Shown here piece by piece: positions 7,763-14,710 of a stretch of 20,790 bases of DNA. Both the position numbers and the translations under genes were made by a program. Below the pieces are notes generated by a model. That model did not search any database, was not told the origin of the DNA, and worked only from the letters and a program-made list of their open reading frames with translations. Source of the stretch: Streptomyces violaceorubidus (GTDB lineage Bacteria > Actinomycetota > Actinomycetes > Streptomycetales > Streptomycetaceae); contig NZ_JODM01000052.1 of assembly GCF_000717995.1 (NCBI RefSeq), positions 1 through 20,790 on the forward strand. The letters are read 5' to 3'. Position 1 is the stretch's first letter. Each line of letters begins with the position of its first letter.

Positions 7763-9850
7763 ATGGCCAGGGACAGTGCCGCTTCGGCGCCCGGGTCCGG
7801 GGCCCGCGCCGGACGGCCTGTCGGCCCCGAGCCCGCCGGCCGCAAGCCCGCGGGCTCGCGCTGGAGCCGCCTGCTGGAGGGCGGGCTGCTGCACGGCGGG
7901 GTGCAGGGCAGCCCGGTGCTCCGTCTGTTCATGCGCTGGGTGCGCCGTCCGCTGCTGCCGGTCATGCGGCTGTGGCGGCGCAACATCCAGCTCAAGGTCG
8001 TCGCCACCACCCTGCTGATGTCGCTGGGCGTGGTGCTGCTGCTCGGCTTCGTGGTGATCGGGCAGGTCCGCAACGGACTGCTGGAAGCCAAGGTGAAGGC
8101 TTCCCAGAGCCAGGCCACCGGTGGTTTCACGGCGGCCAAGCAGAAGGCCGAGGAGGCGGCGAGCACCAGCGGCGACGACGGCGTCCCCGCCGACGGGCGT
8201 CCCTCGCAGAACGTCATCCAGTGGATGAGCGAGCTGGTGAAGTCACTCTCCAGCGGCGGCCAGAGCGCCTTCGACGTGGTCACCCTCCCCATGGGCGGGG
8301 AGAGCGGCAGCGGACGCGGTCCGCGCGCCTCGGGATCGGTCGACTGGGCGGTCAGCGTCCCCGAGGACCTGCGGGAGCGGATCGACGGCGACACCGCGGC
8401 CGCCCAGAGCTACACCCGGATCGTCTACAACTCCGACCAGGCCTCCCAGCCGGGACTGGTCATCGGCAAGCAGGTCAACGACCCGAACGGCGAGCCGTAC
8501 CAGCTGTACTACCTCTTCCCGCTCACCCAGGAGGAGAAGTCGCTCAGCCTGGTCAGGGGCACTCTGGCGACCGCCGGGCTCTTCGTCGTCGTGCTGCTGG
8601 GGGCCATCGCCTGGCTCGTGGTGCGCCAGGTCGTCACGCCGGTACGGATGGCGGCGAGCATCGCCGAGCGGCTGTCCGCGGGGCGGTTGCAGGAACGGAT
8701 GAAGGTCACCGGCGAGGACGACATCGCCCGGCTCGGCGAGGCCTTCAACAAGATGGCGCAGAACCTCCAGCTCAAGATCAGCCAGCTGGAGGACCTCTCG
8801 CGGATGCAGCGGCGGTTCGTCTCCGACGTGTCGCACGAGCTGCGGACGCCGCTGACGACCGTACGGATGGCGGCCGACGTCATCCACGACGCGCGCGTGG
8901 ACTTCGATCCGGTGACCGCGCGGTCGGCCGAACTGCTCGCCGACCAGCTGGACCGGTTCGAGACGCTGCTCGCCGATCTGCTGGAGATCAGCCGCTTCGA
9001 CGCGGGCGCCGCCGCGCTGGAGGCCGAGCCGATAGACCTCAGGGAGGTCGTACGGCGCGTGGTCAGCGGCGCGGAGCCGCTCGCCGAGCGCAAGGGCACG
9101 GGGATACGCGTCGTCGGCGACCAGCAGCCCGTCGTCGCCGAGGCGGACGCCCGGCGCGTGGAGCGCGTGCTGCGCAACCTCGTCGTCAACGCCGTCGAGC
9201 ACGGCGAGGGCCGGGACGTCGTCGTCAAGCTCGCCGCCGCCGGCGGCGCGGTCGCCGTCGCGGTGCGCGACTACGGCGTGGGACTCAAGCCGGGCGAGGC
9301 CACCCGGGTCTTCAGCCGCTTCTGGCGGGCCGACCCGGCACGCGCGCGTACCACCGGCGGAACGGGGCTGGGCCTGTCGATCGCCCTGGAGGACGCGCGG
9401 CTGCACGGCGGCTGGTTGCAGGCCTGGGGGGAGCCCGGCGGCGGCTCGCAGTTCCGGCTGACGCTGCCCAGGACCGCGGACGAGCCCCTCAGGGGTTCAC
9501 CGATACCGCTGGAGCCGACGGACTCGCGCCGCAACCGCGGACTCCATGACGCGGGACTCGACGACACAGCGGCGGCGCACGGCGCGGACCGGCCGGTCGG
9601 CGTCCCTGCGCAGGCGTCGGCCGGGCAGGTGTCCGCGGTGCCCGCGCGGGGGCCGATAACGCCGCGGCAGGCCGCCGTGACCCCCACGGCCGATCCGACG
9701 GCCCTGCCGGGCAACGGCGCGCGGGTGGTGCCGAGGCCCGCGTCGGGTGCCCGGAGACCGGACGGCGGTCCGGCACCGGAGGCGGCGAACCGATCGGAGG
9801 CCGGTCCTGACGAACCGAGCAGGCAAGGGGAGGCATCTCGTGGGCGCTGA
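7763..9850 (+). CDS. mtrB: sensor histidine kinase MtrB
   Basis: A 695-residue membrane histidine kinase that phosphorylates MtrA. The order is a basic cytoplasmic N-terminus, TM1 (about 79-100), an extracellular sensor region (about 101-265), TM2 (about 268-289), a HAMP linker (about 290-343), and a dimerisation/phosphoacceptor helix with SHELRTP (H358). The ATPase domain follows, with N-box NLVVNAVEH (about 472-480), G1 DYGVGL (about 503-508) and G2 GGTGLGLSI (about 532-540). After the catalytic domain comes a Pro/Ala/Arg-rich tail of about 125 residues, probably disordered. The ATG is one base after the mtrA stop, so translation is probably coupled. The 3' end overlaps lpqB by 11 bases. 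LpqB is known in mycobacteria to interact with the MtrB extracellular domain. Confidence 0.96.
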   Translation: MARDSAASAPGSGARAGRPVGPEPAGRKPAGSRWSRLLEGGLLHGGVQGSPVLRLFMRWVRRPLLPVMRLWRRNIQLKVVATTLLMSLGVVLLLGFVVIGQVRNGLLEAKVKASQSQATGGFTAAKQKAEEAASTSGDDGVPADGRPSQNVIQWMSELVKSLSSGGQSAFDVVTLPMGGESGSGRGPRASGSVDWAVSVPEDLRERIDGDTAAAQSYTRIVYNSDQASQPGLVIGKQVNDPNGEPYQLYYLFPLTQEEKSLSLVRGTLATAGLFVVVLLGAIAWLVVRQVVTPVRMAASIAERLSAGRLQERMKVTGEDDIARLGEAFNKMAQNLQLKISQLEDLSRMQRRFVSDVSHELRTPLTTVRMAADVIHDARVDFDPVTARSAELLADQLDRFETLLADLLEISRFDAGAAALEAEPIDLREVVRRVVSGAEPLAERKGTGIRVVGDQQPVVAEADARRVERVLRNLVVNAVEHGEGRDVVVKLAAAGGAVAVAVRDYGVGLKPGEATRVFSRFWRADPARARTTGGTGLGLSIALEDARLHGGWLQAWGEPGGGSQFRLTLPRTADEPLRGSPIPLEPTDSRRNRGLHDAGLDDTAAAHGADRPVGVPAQASAGQVSAVPARGPITPRQAAVTPTADPTALPGNGARVVPRPASGARRPDGGPAPEAANRSEAGPDEPSRQGEASRGR

Positions 9851-11687
9851 CCGCGGGGAGGGCGGTCGGCGCGGGCCGGCCCGCGTGGTGGTGTACGCCG
9901 TCGGCGGCGTCGTACTGCTGGCCGGGTGCGCGTCCATGCCCGACAGCGGGGACCTCCGGGGCGTGGAGTCCACGCCCCGGCAGGACCCGCAGGTGCGGGT
10001 GTTCGCGATGCCGCCGCAGGAGGACGCCCCGCCCTCCGACATCGTGCAGGGCTTTCTGGAGGCGCTGACCAGCGACGACCCGCACTACGAGACGGCGCGC
10101 AAGTACCTGACCGGCGCCGCCGCGAAGAACTGGCGACCGGACGAGTCGGCGACGGTGCTCGCGGGAGGGCCCGGAACGCAGTCCGACCACTCGGGCAACC
10201 GCGAGGACGCCAACGACTACTCGGTGACCCTGACCGGCACCAAGGTGGCCACGGTGGACGCGCAGCAGTCGTACTCGCCGGCCGACGGCGCGTACCGCGG
10301 GTCGGTGCACCTCAGCCGGGACGGCAAGACCAAGCAGTGGCGCATCGACGTGCTGCCGCAGGGCGTCGTCATGGGCAAGTCCGACTTCCAGCGCAACTAC
10401 ATGTCGGTCAACCGGTACTACTTCGCCTCGAACACCACGGTGCGCGCGGACGCCGGGGCGGGAGCGGTCCGGGAGCCGGCCGCCGTCGCCGATCCCGTCT
10501 ATGTGCGCCGGCGTGTGGATCCGATGACCCAGGTGGTGCGTTCCCTGCTCAGCGGTCCGACGAGCCTGCTGGGTCCCGTGGTCAGGTCCAGCTTCCCGAC
10601 CGGGACGGCGCTGGCGAAGAACGTCGTCTCGCTGGCGCCCGACGACCGCAGCAAGCTGACCGTTCCGCTGAACGACAAGGCGGCCCGGGCCGGCGCGGCC
10701 AAGTGCGACGAGATGGCCGCGCAGCTCCTCTTCACCCTGCAGAACCTCACCCCGGCGGTGGAGGAGGTCGAGCTGCGCTCGGGCGACGAGCAGCTGTGTT
10801 CGCTCTCCGAGGACCGGGCCGAGACGGTGGCGACGCGCGGCTCGGCGCAGCGGCCCGACTACCTGTACTTCGTCGACGAAGAGGACCGCCTGGTGCGGCT
10901 CGCCGCCGGCAGCAACGGGACCCGGGCCGAACCGGTGCCCGGCCCGCTCGGCGAGGGGCACCGCGCCCTGCGCTCGGTGGCGGTCTCGCGCGACGAGCAC
11001 AGCGCCGCCGGGATCGGTCTCGACAACAAGTCGCTGTACGTCGGTTCGCTGGTGTCGGACGGTTCGCTCGGCGACCCCGTGCTGACCAGTCACGGCAAGT
11101 CGGAGGCGGACCGGCTGACCCCGCCCAGCTGGGACACCGAGGGCGACCTGTGGATCGCCGACCGCGATCCGGCCGATCCGCGGCTGCTGCTGCTGAAGGG
11201 CGGGGAGGGCGAGCCGGTGGAGGTGCGGACGCCGGGGCTCGACGGGCGCGTCCAGGCCGTGCGGGTGGCCGCCGACGGGGTGCGGATCGCGCTCGTCGTG
11301 GAGAAGGACGGCAAGCGGTCGCTGCTCATCGGACGGATCGAACGGGACGCGAAGGCGGGCGAGCCGCCCTCGGTCACCGTGCTCGAACTGCGCTCCGCGA
11401 CCCCCGAGCTGGAGGAGGTCACGGCCATGTCCTGGGCCGGTGACGCCCGGCTCGTGGTGGTCGGGCGGGAGCGTGGGGGCGTGCAGCAGATCGGCTACGT
11501 CCAGGTCGACGGCTCGGCGCCGGAGGCCTCGGTGCCGGCGGCGCTGACCGGGGTCAAGGAGATCGCCGCGACCGAGGACGAGCGGCTGCCGCTGGTGGCC
11601 TACTCGGAGGACCTGATCGTGCGGCTGCCGTCCGGGCTCCAGTGGCAGAAGGTGACGGAGGGAACCGCGCCGGTCTATCCGGGGTGA
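9840..11687 (+). CDS. lpqB: lipoprotein LpqB (GerMN and beta-propeller domains)
   Basis: A 615-residue exported lipoprotein and accessory factor of MtrAB; in mycobacteria loss of LpqB affects MtrA signalling and the cell envelope. The signal peptide has basic residues, then a hydrophobic core, and a lipobox LAGC with the acylated Cys at position 30. A GerMN domain lies at about 218-318, followed by an LpqB-type beta-propeller (about 345-615). The GTG at 9840 was chosen because GGGGAGG lies 6 bases upstream and it gives a standard lipoprotein signal. An ATG further upstream (9747) would put a long arginine-rich extension before the signal and was rejected. The gene overlaps the end of mtrB, as expected for the third gene of the operon. 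Confidence 0.95.
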   Translation: MGADRGEGGRRGPARVVVYAVGGVVLLAGCASMPDSGDLRGVESTPRQDPQVRVFAMPPQEDAPPSDIVQGFLEALTSDDPHYETARKYLTGAAAKNWRPDESATVLAGGPGTQSDHSGNREDANDYSVTLTGTKVATVDAQQSYSPADGAYRGSVHLSRDGKTKQWRIDVLPQGVVMGKSDFQRNYMSVNRYYFASNTTVRADAGAGAVREPAAVADPVYVRRRVDPMTQVVRSLLSGPTSLLGPVVRSSFPTGTALAKNVVSLAPDDRSKLTVPLNDKAARAGAAKCDEMAAQLLFTLQNLTPAVEEVELRSGDEQLCSLSEDRAETVATRGSAQRPDYLYFVDEEDRLVRLAAGSNGTRAEPVPGPLGEGHRALRSVAVSRDEHSAAGIGLDNKSLYVGSLVSDGSLGDPVLTSHGKSEADRLTPPSWDTEGDLWIADRDPADPRLLLLKGGEGEPVEVRTPGLDGRVQAVRVAADGVRIALVVEKDGKRSLLIGRIERDAKAGEPPSVTVLELRSATPELEEVTAMSWAGDARLVVVGRERGGVQQIGYVQVDGSAPEASVPAALTGVKEIAATEDERLPLVAYSEDLIVRLPSGLQWQKVTEGTAPVYPG

Positions 11688-11703
11688 GGGCGGCCGGCCG
11701 CTC

Positions 11704-11723
11704 CCCGGTCCCGACCGGGTTTT
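11704..11723 (+). terminator. candidate short terminator after lpqB
   Basis: A 6-bp stem, CCCGGT (11704-11709) with ACCGGG (11714-11719), has a CCCG loop and TTTT directly after it (11720-11723). It lies 17 bases downstream of the lpqB stop. The T run is also the start of the first TTTTCCACAGG repeat, so the resemblance to a terminator could be coincidental. Confidence 0.45.
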
Positions 11724-11754
11724 CCACAGGACGCCGGGCGAGGTTTTCCACAGG
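11718..11754 (+). repeat. pair of DnaA-box-like direct repeats
   Basis: The 13-base word GGTTTTCCACAGG occurs at 11718-11730 and again, identically, at 11742-11754, a 24-base period. Each copy contains TTTTCCACA, one mismatch from the DnaA box TTATCCACA and from the Streptomyces preference TTGTCCACA (from memory). The pair lies between the lpqB stop and the ComF-family start. Confidence 0.5.
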
Positions 11755-11784
11755 CCTGGCAGGGCTCCGCGAAGGTGCCGCACA

Positions 11785-12699
11785 GTGGTGGCCATGCGGG
11801 GATTGCGGACGGTACGGGAATGGTGGGCGGACCTCACGGACCTGGTGCTGCCGGCCGAGTGCGGCGGCTGCGGCGGGGCGCGCGCGGTGCTGTGCCCCCG
11901 GTGCCGTACGGCGCTGAGCGGGGGGCCGCCGCGCCGGGTGCGTCCGGATCCGGAGCCGCCGGGTCTGCCCGCGGTGCACGCGGCGGCGCCGTACGCGGAC
12001 GAGGTGCGGGCGGCGCTGCTGGCCCACAAGGAGCGGGGTGTGCTGGCCCTCGCGGCACCGCTCGGCGCGGCACTGGCGAAAGCGGTGCGGGCGGGGTTGC
12101 GCGAGGCGTGGACGGCGCCGGGCGGAGCGGGTGCCGGCGGCGTACGGGAGCGGGGACCGGTGCTGCTGGTGCCCGTGCCGTCGGCGCGCGGCGCGGTGCG
12201 CACCCGCGGGCACGACCCGGCGCGGCGGATCGCCCTCGCGGCGGCGGGGGAGCTGCGGCGCACCGGGGTGCCGGTCCGGGTGCTGGCGGTGCTGCGGCAG
12301 CGGTACGCCGTGGCCGACCAGTCGGGCCTGGACGCCCGGCGGCGGCTGGACAACCTCGCGGGCGCGCTGGCGGTGGCTTCCGGGGGTGGCGGCCTGTTGC
12401 GCGGGGGTGGGGCCCTCGTCCTGGTCGACGACCTGATGACGACGGGGGCGTCACTGGCCGAGGCGGCCCGTGCGGTGCGTGCGGCGACGGCCGCCGCCGT
12501 TGAGTCGGGGGCGGGACCCGGCACGTACGGGACGGCGGGATCGGCCGTGTATCCGGCGTCGGCGGGGGAAGGCAGAGAGGAACGGAGGACCGGGCCCCGC
12601 ATGGCGGGTCGGTACGGAGGCGAGGTCGTGATGCGTGAGGCGGTCTGCGCGGCAGTGGTCGCGGCGTCACCAGATTCCTTCGAAATAAACCGGAACTGA
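11785..12699 (+). CDS. ComF family / phosphoribosyltransferase-like protein
   Basis: A protein of about 304 residues related to ComFC/GntX proteins, which combine an N-terminal zinc ribbon with a type I phosphoribosyltransferase fold. The zinc-binding cysteines are in CGGC (about 26-29) and CPRC (about 37-40). Family-typical RTRGHDPARRIA (about 139-150), a QSGLDARRRLDNLAGA segment (about 179-194) and the PRPP-binding loop LVLVDDLMTTGAS (about 211-223) follow. Natural transformation is not established in Streptomyces, so competence is not implied; the substrate is unknown. The C-terminal segment of about 75 residues is low complexity. GTG at 11785 has GAAGG about 9 bases upstream; GTG at 11788 and ATG at 11794 are alternative starts. 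Mycobacteria carry the homologue Rv3242c at the same place between lpqB and hpf. Confidence 0.85.
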   Translation: MVAMRGLRTVREWWADLTDLVLPAECGGCGGARAVLCPRCRTALSGGPPRRVRPDPEPPGLPAVHAAAPYADEVRAALLAHKERGVLALAAPLGAALAKAVRAGLREAWTAPGGAGAGGVRERGPVLLVPVPSARGAVRTRGHDPARRIALAAAGELRRTGVPVRVLAVLRQRYAVADQSGLDARRRLDNLAGALAVASGGGGLLRGGGALVLVDDLMTTGASLAEAARAVRAATAAAVESGAGPGTYGTAGSAVYPASAGEGREERRTGPRMAGRYGGEVVMREAVCAAVVAASPDSFEINRN

Positions 12700-12769
12700 C
12701 TGAGATCTTGCGTCGTTGCAGGTAATGAGAGGGGCAATTCACCGAAATGGAGGTACACCGCGGTAGAGG

Positions 12770-12799
12770 GTGACGACATCCGTCCGGGCGAGATATGTT
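12770..12799 (+). promoter_or_regulatory. possible promoter of hpf
   Basis: GTGACG (12770-12775) and TATGTT (12794-12799) are 18 bases apart and each matches four of six positions of the housekeeping -35 and -10 consensus. If used, it would give an hpf leader of about 210 bases. I did not find a clear stress-sigma (GTTT...GGGTAT-type) site, although hpf is commonly stress-induced. Confidence 0.3.
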
Positions 12800-12970
12800 C
12801 GGTTGTGAGGCAAAGCCGCAGGCCACACCTCTCAAATCCGAATGCCGTGCTGCGGGTTTCAGCGTCATCACCCGCACCGGTGGAGTGGAGATCCCGCCCG
12901 TGGGGGAGGAGGTGGACGTCACCGAGTCCGAGGTTTCGGGATGGACCGGAACCTGGTGCAAAAGGGAGAT

Positions 12971-12991
12971 GCTCCGCCGTCGAAGCGGAGC
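12971..12991 (+). promoter_or_regulatory. hairpin in the hpf leader
   Basis: GCTCCGC (12971-12977) pairs perfectly with GCGGAGC (12985-12991) around a 7-base loop. It ends 11 bases before the GGAG ribosome binding site of hpf (13003-13006), close enough to influence initiation. It has no T run and so is not a typical terminator. Confidence 0.4.
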
Positions 12992-13012
12992 GATCCGGGA
13001 ACGGAGTTCTGC

Positions 13013-13705
13013 GTGGACATCGTCGTCAAGGGCCGCAAGACCGAGGTGCCCGAGCGGTTCCGGAAGCACGTGGCCGAGAAGCTGAAGCTGGAGAAGATCC
13101 AGAAGCTCGATGGCAAGGTGATCAGCCTCGACGTCGAGGTGTCCAAGGAGCCGAACCCCCGGCAGGCCGACCGCTGTGACCGAGTGGAGATCACCCTCCG
13201 CTCCCGCGGTCCGGTGATTCGGGCGGAGGCGGCGGCGAGCGACCCCTACGCGGCGCTCGACCTGGCGGCGGAGAAGCTGGGCGCACGGCTGCGCAAGCAG
13301 CACGACAAGCGCTTCTCGCGCCGCGGCGCACGTCGGATCTCGGCGGCCGAGGTCGCCGACCACGTACCCGGCGCGGCGACACTCAACGGGAACGGCGACG
13401 TCGTCCCGACGGAGAAGCAGGACGGCGTACCCACCAAGAAGATCGGCTCGCTCGAGGTCCAGGGCGACGGCCCGCTCGTCGTCCGGGAGAAGACCCACGT
13501 GGCCGCGCCCATGTCCCTCGACCAGGCGCTCTACGAGATGGAGCTGGTCGGGCACGACTTCTACCTGTTCGTCGACTCGGAGACGAAGGAGCCCAGCGTC
13601 GTCTACCGGCGGCACGCCTACGACTACGGCGTGATCCACCTGACCACGGACACGATGGTCACCCAGGCGCATGCTCCCGACGCGGGAGACGCGCTCGGCG
13701 GCTGA
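13013..13705 (+). CDS. hpf: long-form ribosome hibernation promoting factor
   Basis: A 230-residue cytosolic ribosome-associated protein of the long HPF (RaiA/YfiA) type. These proteins dimerise 70S ribosomes into inactive 100S particles in stationary phase or stress. The N-terminal domain (about 1-105) begins DIVVKGRKTEVPERFRKHV, binds the decoding region in the family, and ends in a basic stretch RKQHDKRFSRRGARR. A variable linker (about 110-165) leads to the C-terminal dimerisation domain (about 168-215) with SLDQALYEMELVGHDFYLF and VVYRR. The GTG at 13013 has GGAG 6 bases upstream and gives the conserved N-terminus; upstream in-frame starts would add unrelated sequence. The mycobacterial equivalent Rv3241c also lies between the ComF-like gene and secA1. 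Confidence 0.93.
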   Translation: MDIVVKGRKTEVPERFRKHVAEKLKLEKIQKLDGKVISLDVEVSKEPNPRQADRCDRVEITLRSRGPVIRAEAAASDPYAALDLAAEKLGARLRKQHDKRFSRRGARRISAAEVADHVPGAATLNGNGDVVPTEKQDGVPTKKIGSLEVQGDGPLVVREKTHVAAPMSLDQALYEMELVGHDFYLFVDSETKEPSVVYRRHAYDYGVIHLTTDTMVTQAHAPDAGDALGG

Positions 13706-13730
13706 CACACCCAGCCGGGTGACAGCGGTC

Positions 13731-13770
13731 CGGTGCCCCTGGAGTGCGTGTGCGCCCCCCAGGGGCACCG
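13731..13770 (+). terminator. strong hairpin after hpf
   Basis: A 12-bp perfect inverted repeat, CGGTGCCCCTGG (13731-13742) with CCAGGGGCACCG (13759-13770), has a 16-base loop and begins 26 bases after the hpf stop. There is no T run, but Streptomyces terminators often lack one. It most likely ends hpf transcripts before the response regulator gene. Confidence 0.6.
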
Positions 13771-13933
13771 ACGTGCGACGGTGCGCGAGGGTGTGCGACC
13801 CCAACGCTGCCCGTTCGGTCACCCCGCTGTCCGCCGGACATGGAATCATGGCGGCACGGCCCAACCGGTGGGTCGTTGCTCTGGGTTGGCGATGGCTCAG
13901 GACCACGTGCCACAGCCTTCAGGGGGAGGAACG

Positions 13934-14698
13934 ATGGCGGACAGTTTCGGACCGATGCGGGGCGCGGGCGTCGACCATGGGATCGACGGCGGGGTCTCCG
14001 GCATGGGCCCGGACCCGGACGCGGGCTCCGCGCGCGAGGAGCCGATCAGGGTGCTGGTCGTGGACGACCACGCCCTCTTCCGCCGAGGCCTGGAGATCGT
14101 GCTGGCGGCCGAGGAGGACATCCAGGTCGTCGGAGAGGCCGGTGACGGCGCCGAGGCCGTGGAGAAGGCCGCCGACCTGCTTCCCGACATCGTCCTGATG
14201 GATGTGCGGATGCCCAAGCGGGGCGGTATCGAGGCCTGCACCTCCATCAAGGAGGTGGCCCCCAGTGCCAAGATCATCATGCTGACGATCAGCGACGAGG
14301 AGGCCGACCTCTACGACGCGATCAAGGCGGGCGCCACAGGTTATCTCCTCAAGGAGATCTCGACGGACGAGGTGGCCACCGCCATTCGCGCGGTGGCCGA
14401 CGGGCAGTCCCAGATCAGTCCCTCCATGGCGTCGAAACTGCTCACCGAGTTCAAGTCGATGATCCAGCGGACCGACGAACGGCGACTGGTGCCCGCGCCG
14501 CGGCTCACGGACCGCGAGCTGGAGGTCCTCAAACTCGTCGCCACGGGAATGAACAACCGCGACATCGCGAAGGAACTGTTCATTTCCGAGAACACCGTCA
14601 AGAACCACGTGCGCAACATCCTGGAGAAACTGCAGCTCCACTCCAGGATGGAGGCCGTGGTGTACGCGATGCGGGAGAAGATCCTCGAGATCCGCTGA
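13934..14698 (+). CDS. orphan NarL/LuxR-family response regulator
   Basis: A 254-residue DNA-binding response regulator. After a variable N-terminus of about 36 residues the receiver domain begins at IRVLVVDDHALFRRGL (acidic pair D44/D45), with the phosphoacceptor D90 in LMDVRMP, T118 and K140 in GYLLKEIS. A LuxR-type helix-turn-helix follows at about 190-247 (LTDRELEVLKLVATGMNNRDIA, then SENTVKNHVRNILEKL). ATG 13934 was chosen for the GGGGGAGGA immediately upstream and for the conserved fold; reading further upstream gives unrelated sequence. No histidine kinase gene is adjacent, so its partner is unknown. The stop lies 12 bases from the stop of the convergent glycosylase gene with no terminator between them. 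Confidence 0.93.
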   Translation: MADSFGPMRGAGVDHGIDGGVSGMGPDPDAGSAREEPIRVLVVDDHALFRRGLEIVLAAEEDIQVVGEAGDGAEAVEKAADLLPDIVLMDVRMPKRGGIEACTSIKEVAPSAKIIMLTISDEEADLYDAIKAGATGYLLKEISTDEVATAIRAVADGQSQISPSMASKLLTEFKSMIQRTDERRLVPAPRLTDRELEVLKLVATGMNNRDIAKELFISENTVKNHVRNILEKLQLHSRMEAVVYAMREKILEIR

Positions 14699-14710
14699 GC
14701 CGGTCCGCGG

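Larger units (their letters stand above)
12700..13012 (+). other. 313-bp non-coding region upstream of hpf
   Basis: No convincing coding sequence fills this gap: frames open here have atypical composition and no family similarity. It is less GC-rich than its surroundings in its first part and holds a possible promoter (12770-12799), an imperfect inverted repeat (12931-12940 with 12945-12954, 8 of 10 pairs) and a perfect hairpin (12971-12991) just before the hpf ribosome binding site. A long regulated leader for hpf is plausible. Confidence 0.5.

Noticed and set aside
9747..9839. An N-terminal extension of LpqB from an upstream ATG
   Set aside because: It would place an arginine-rich stretch before a standard lipoprotein signal, whereas GTG 9840 has an excellent ribosome binding site and a normal signal peptide.
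11785..12699. A natural-competence gene
   Set aside because: The ComF-like fold is widespread outside competence systems and no other competence gene is present, so only the fold is claimed.
9489..12779. A 1096-codon minus-strand open frame opposite mtrB, lpqB and the ComF gene
   Set aside because: It is antisense to three recognisable genes and has no domain or ribosome binding site.
12805..13179. A 124-codon plus-strand frame before and over the hpf start
   Set aside because: It overlaps hpf in another frame, has no recognisable domain, and the hpf GTG with GGAG is clearly better supported.
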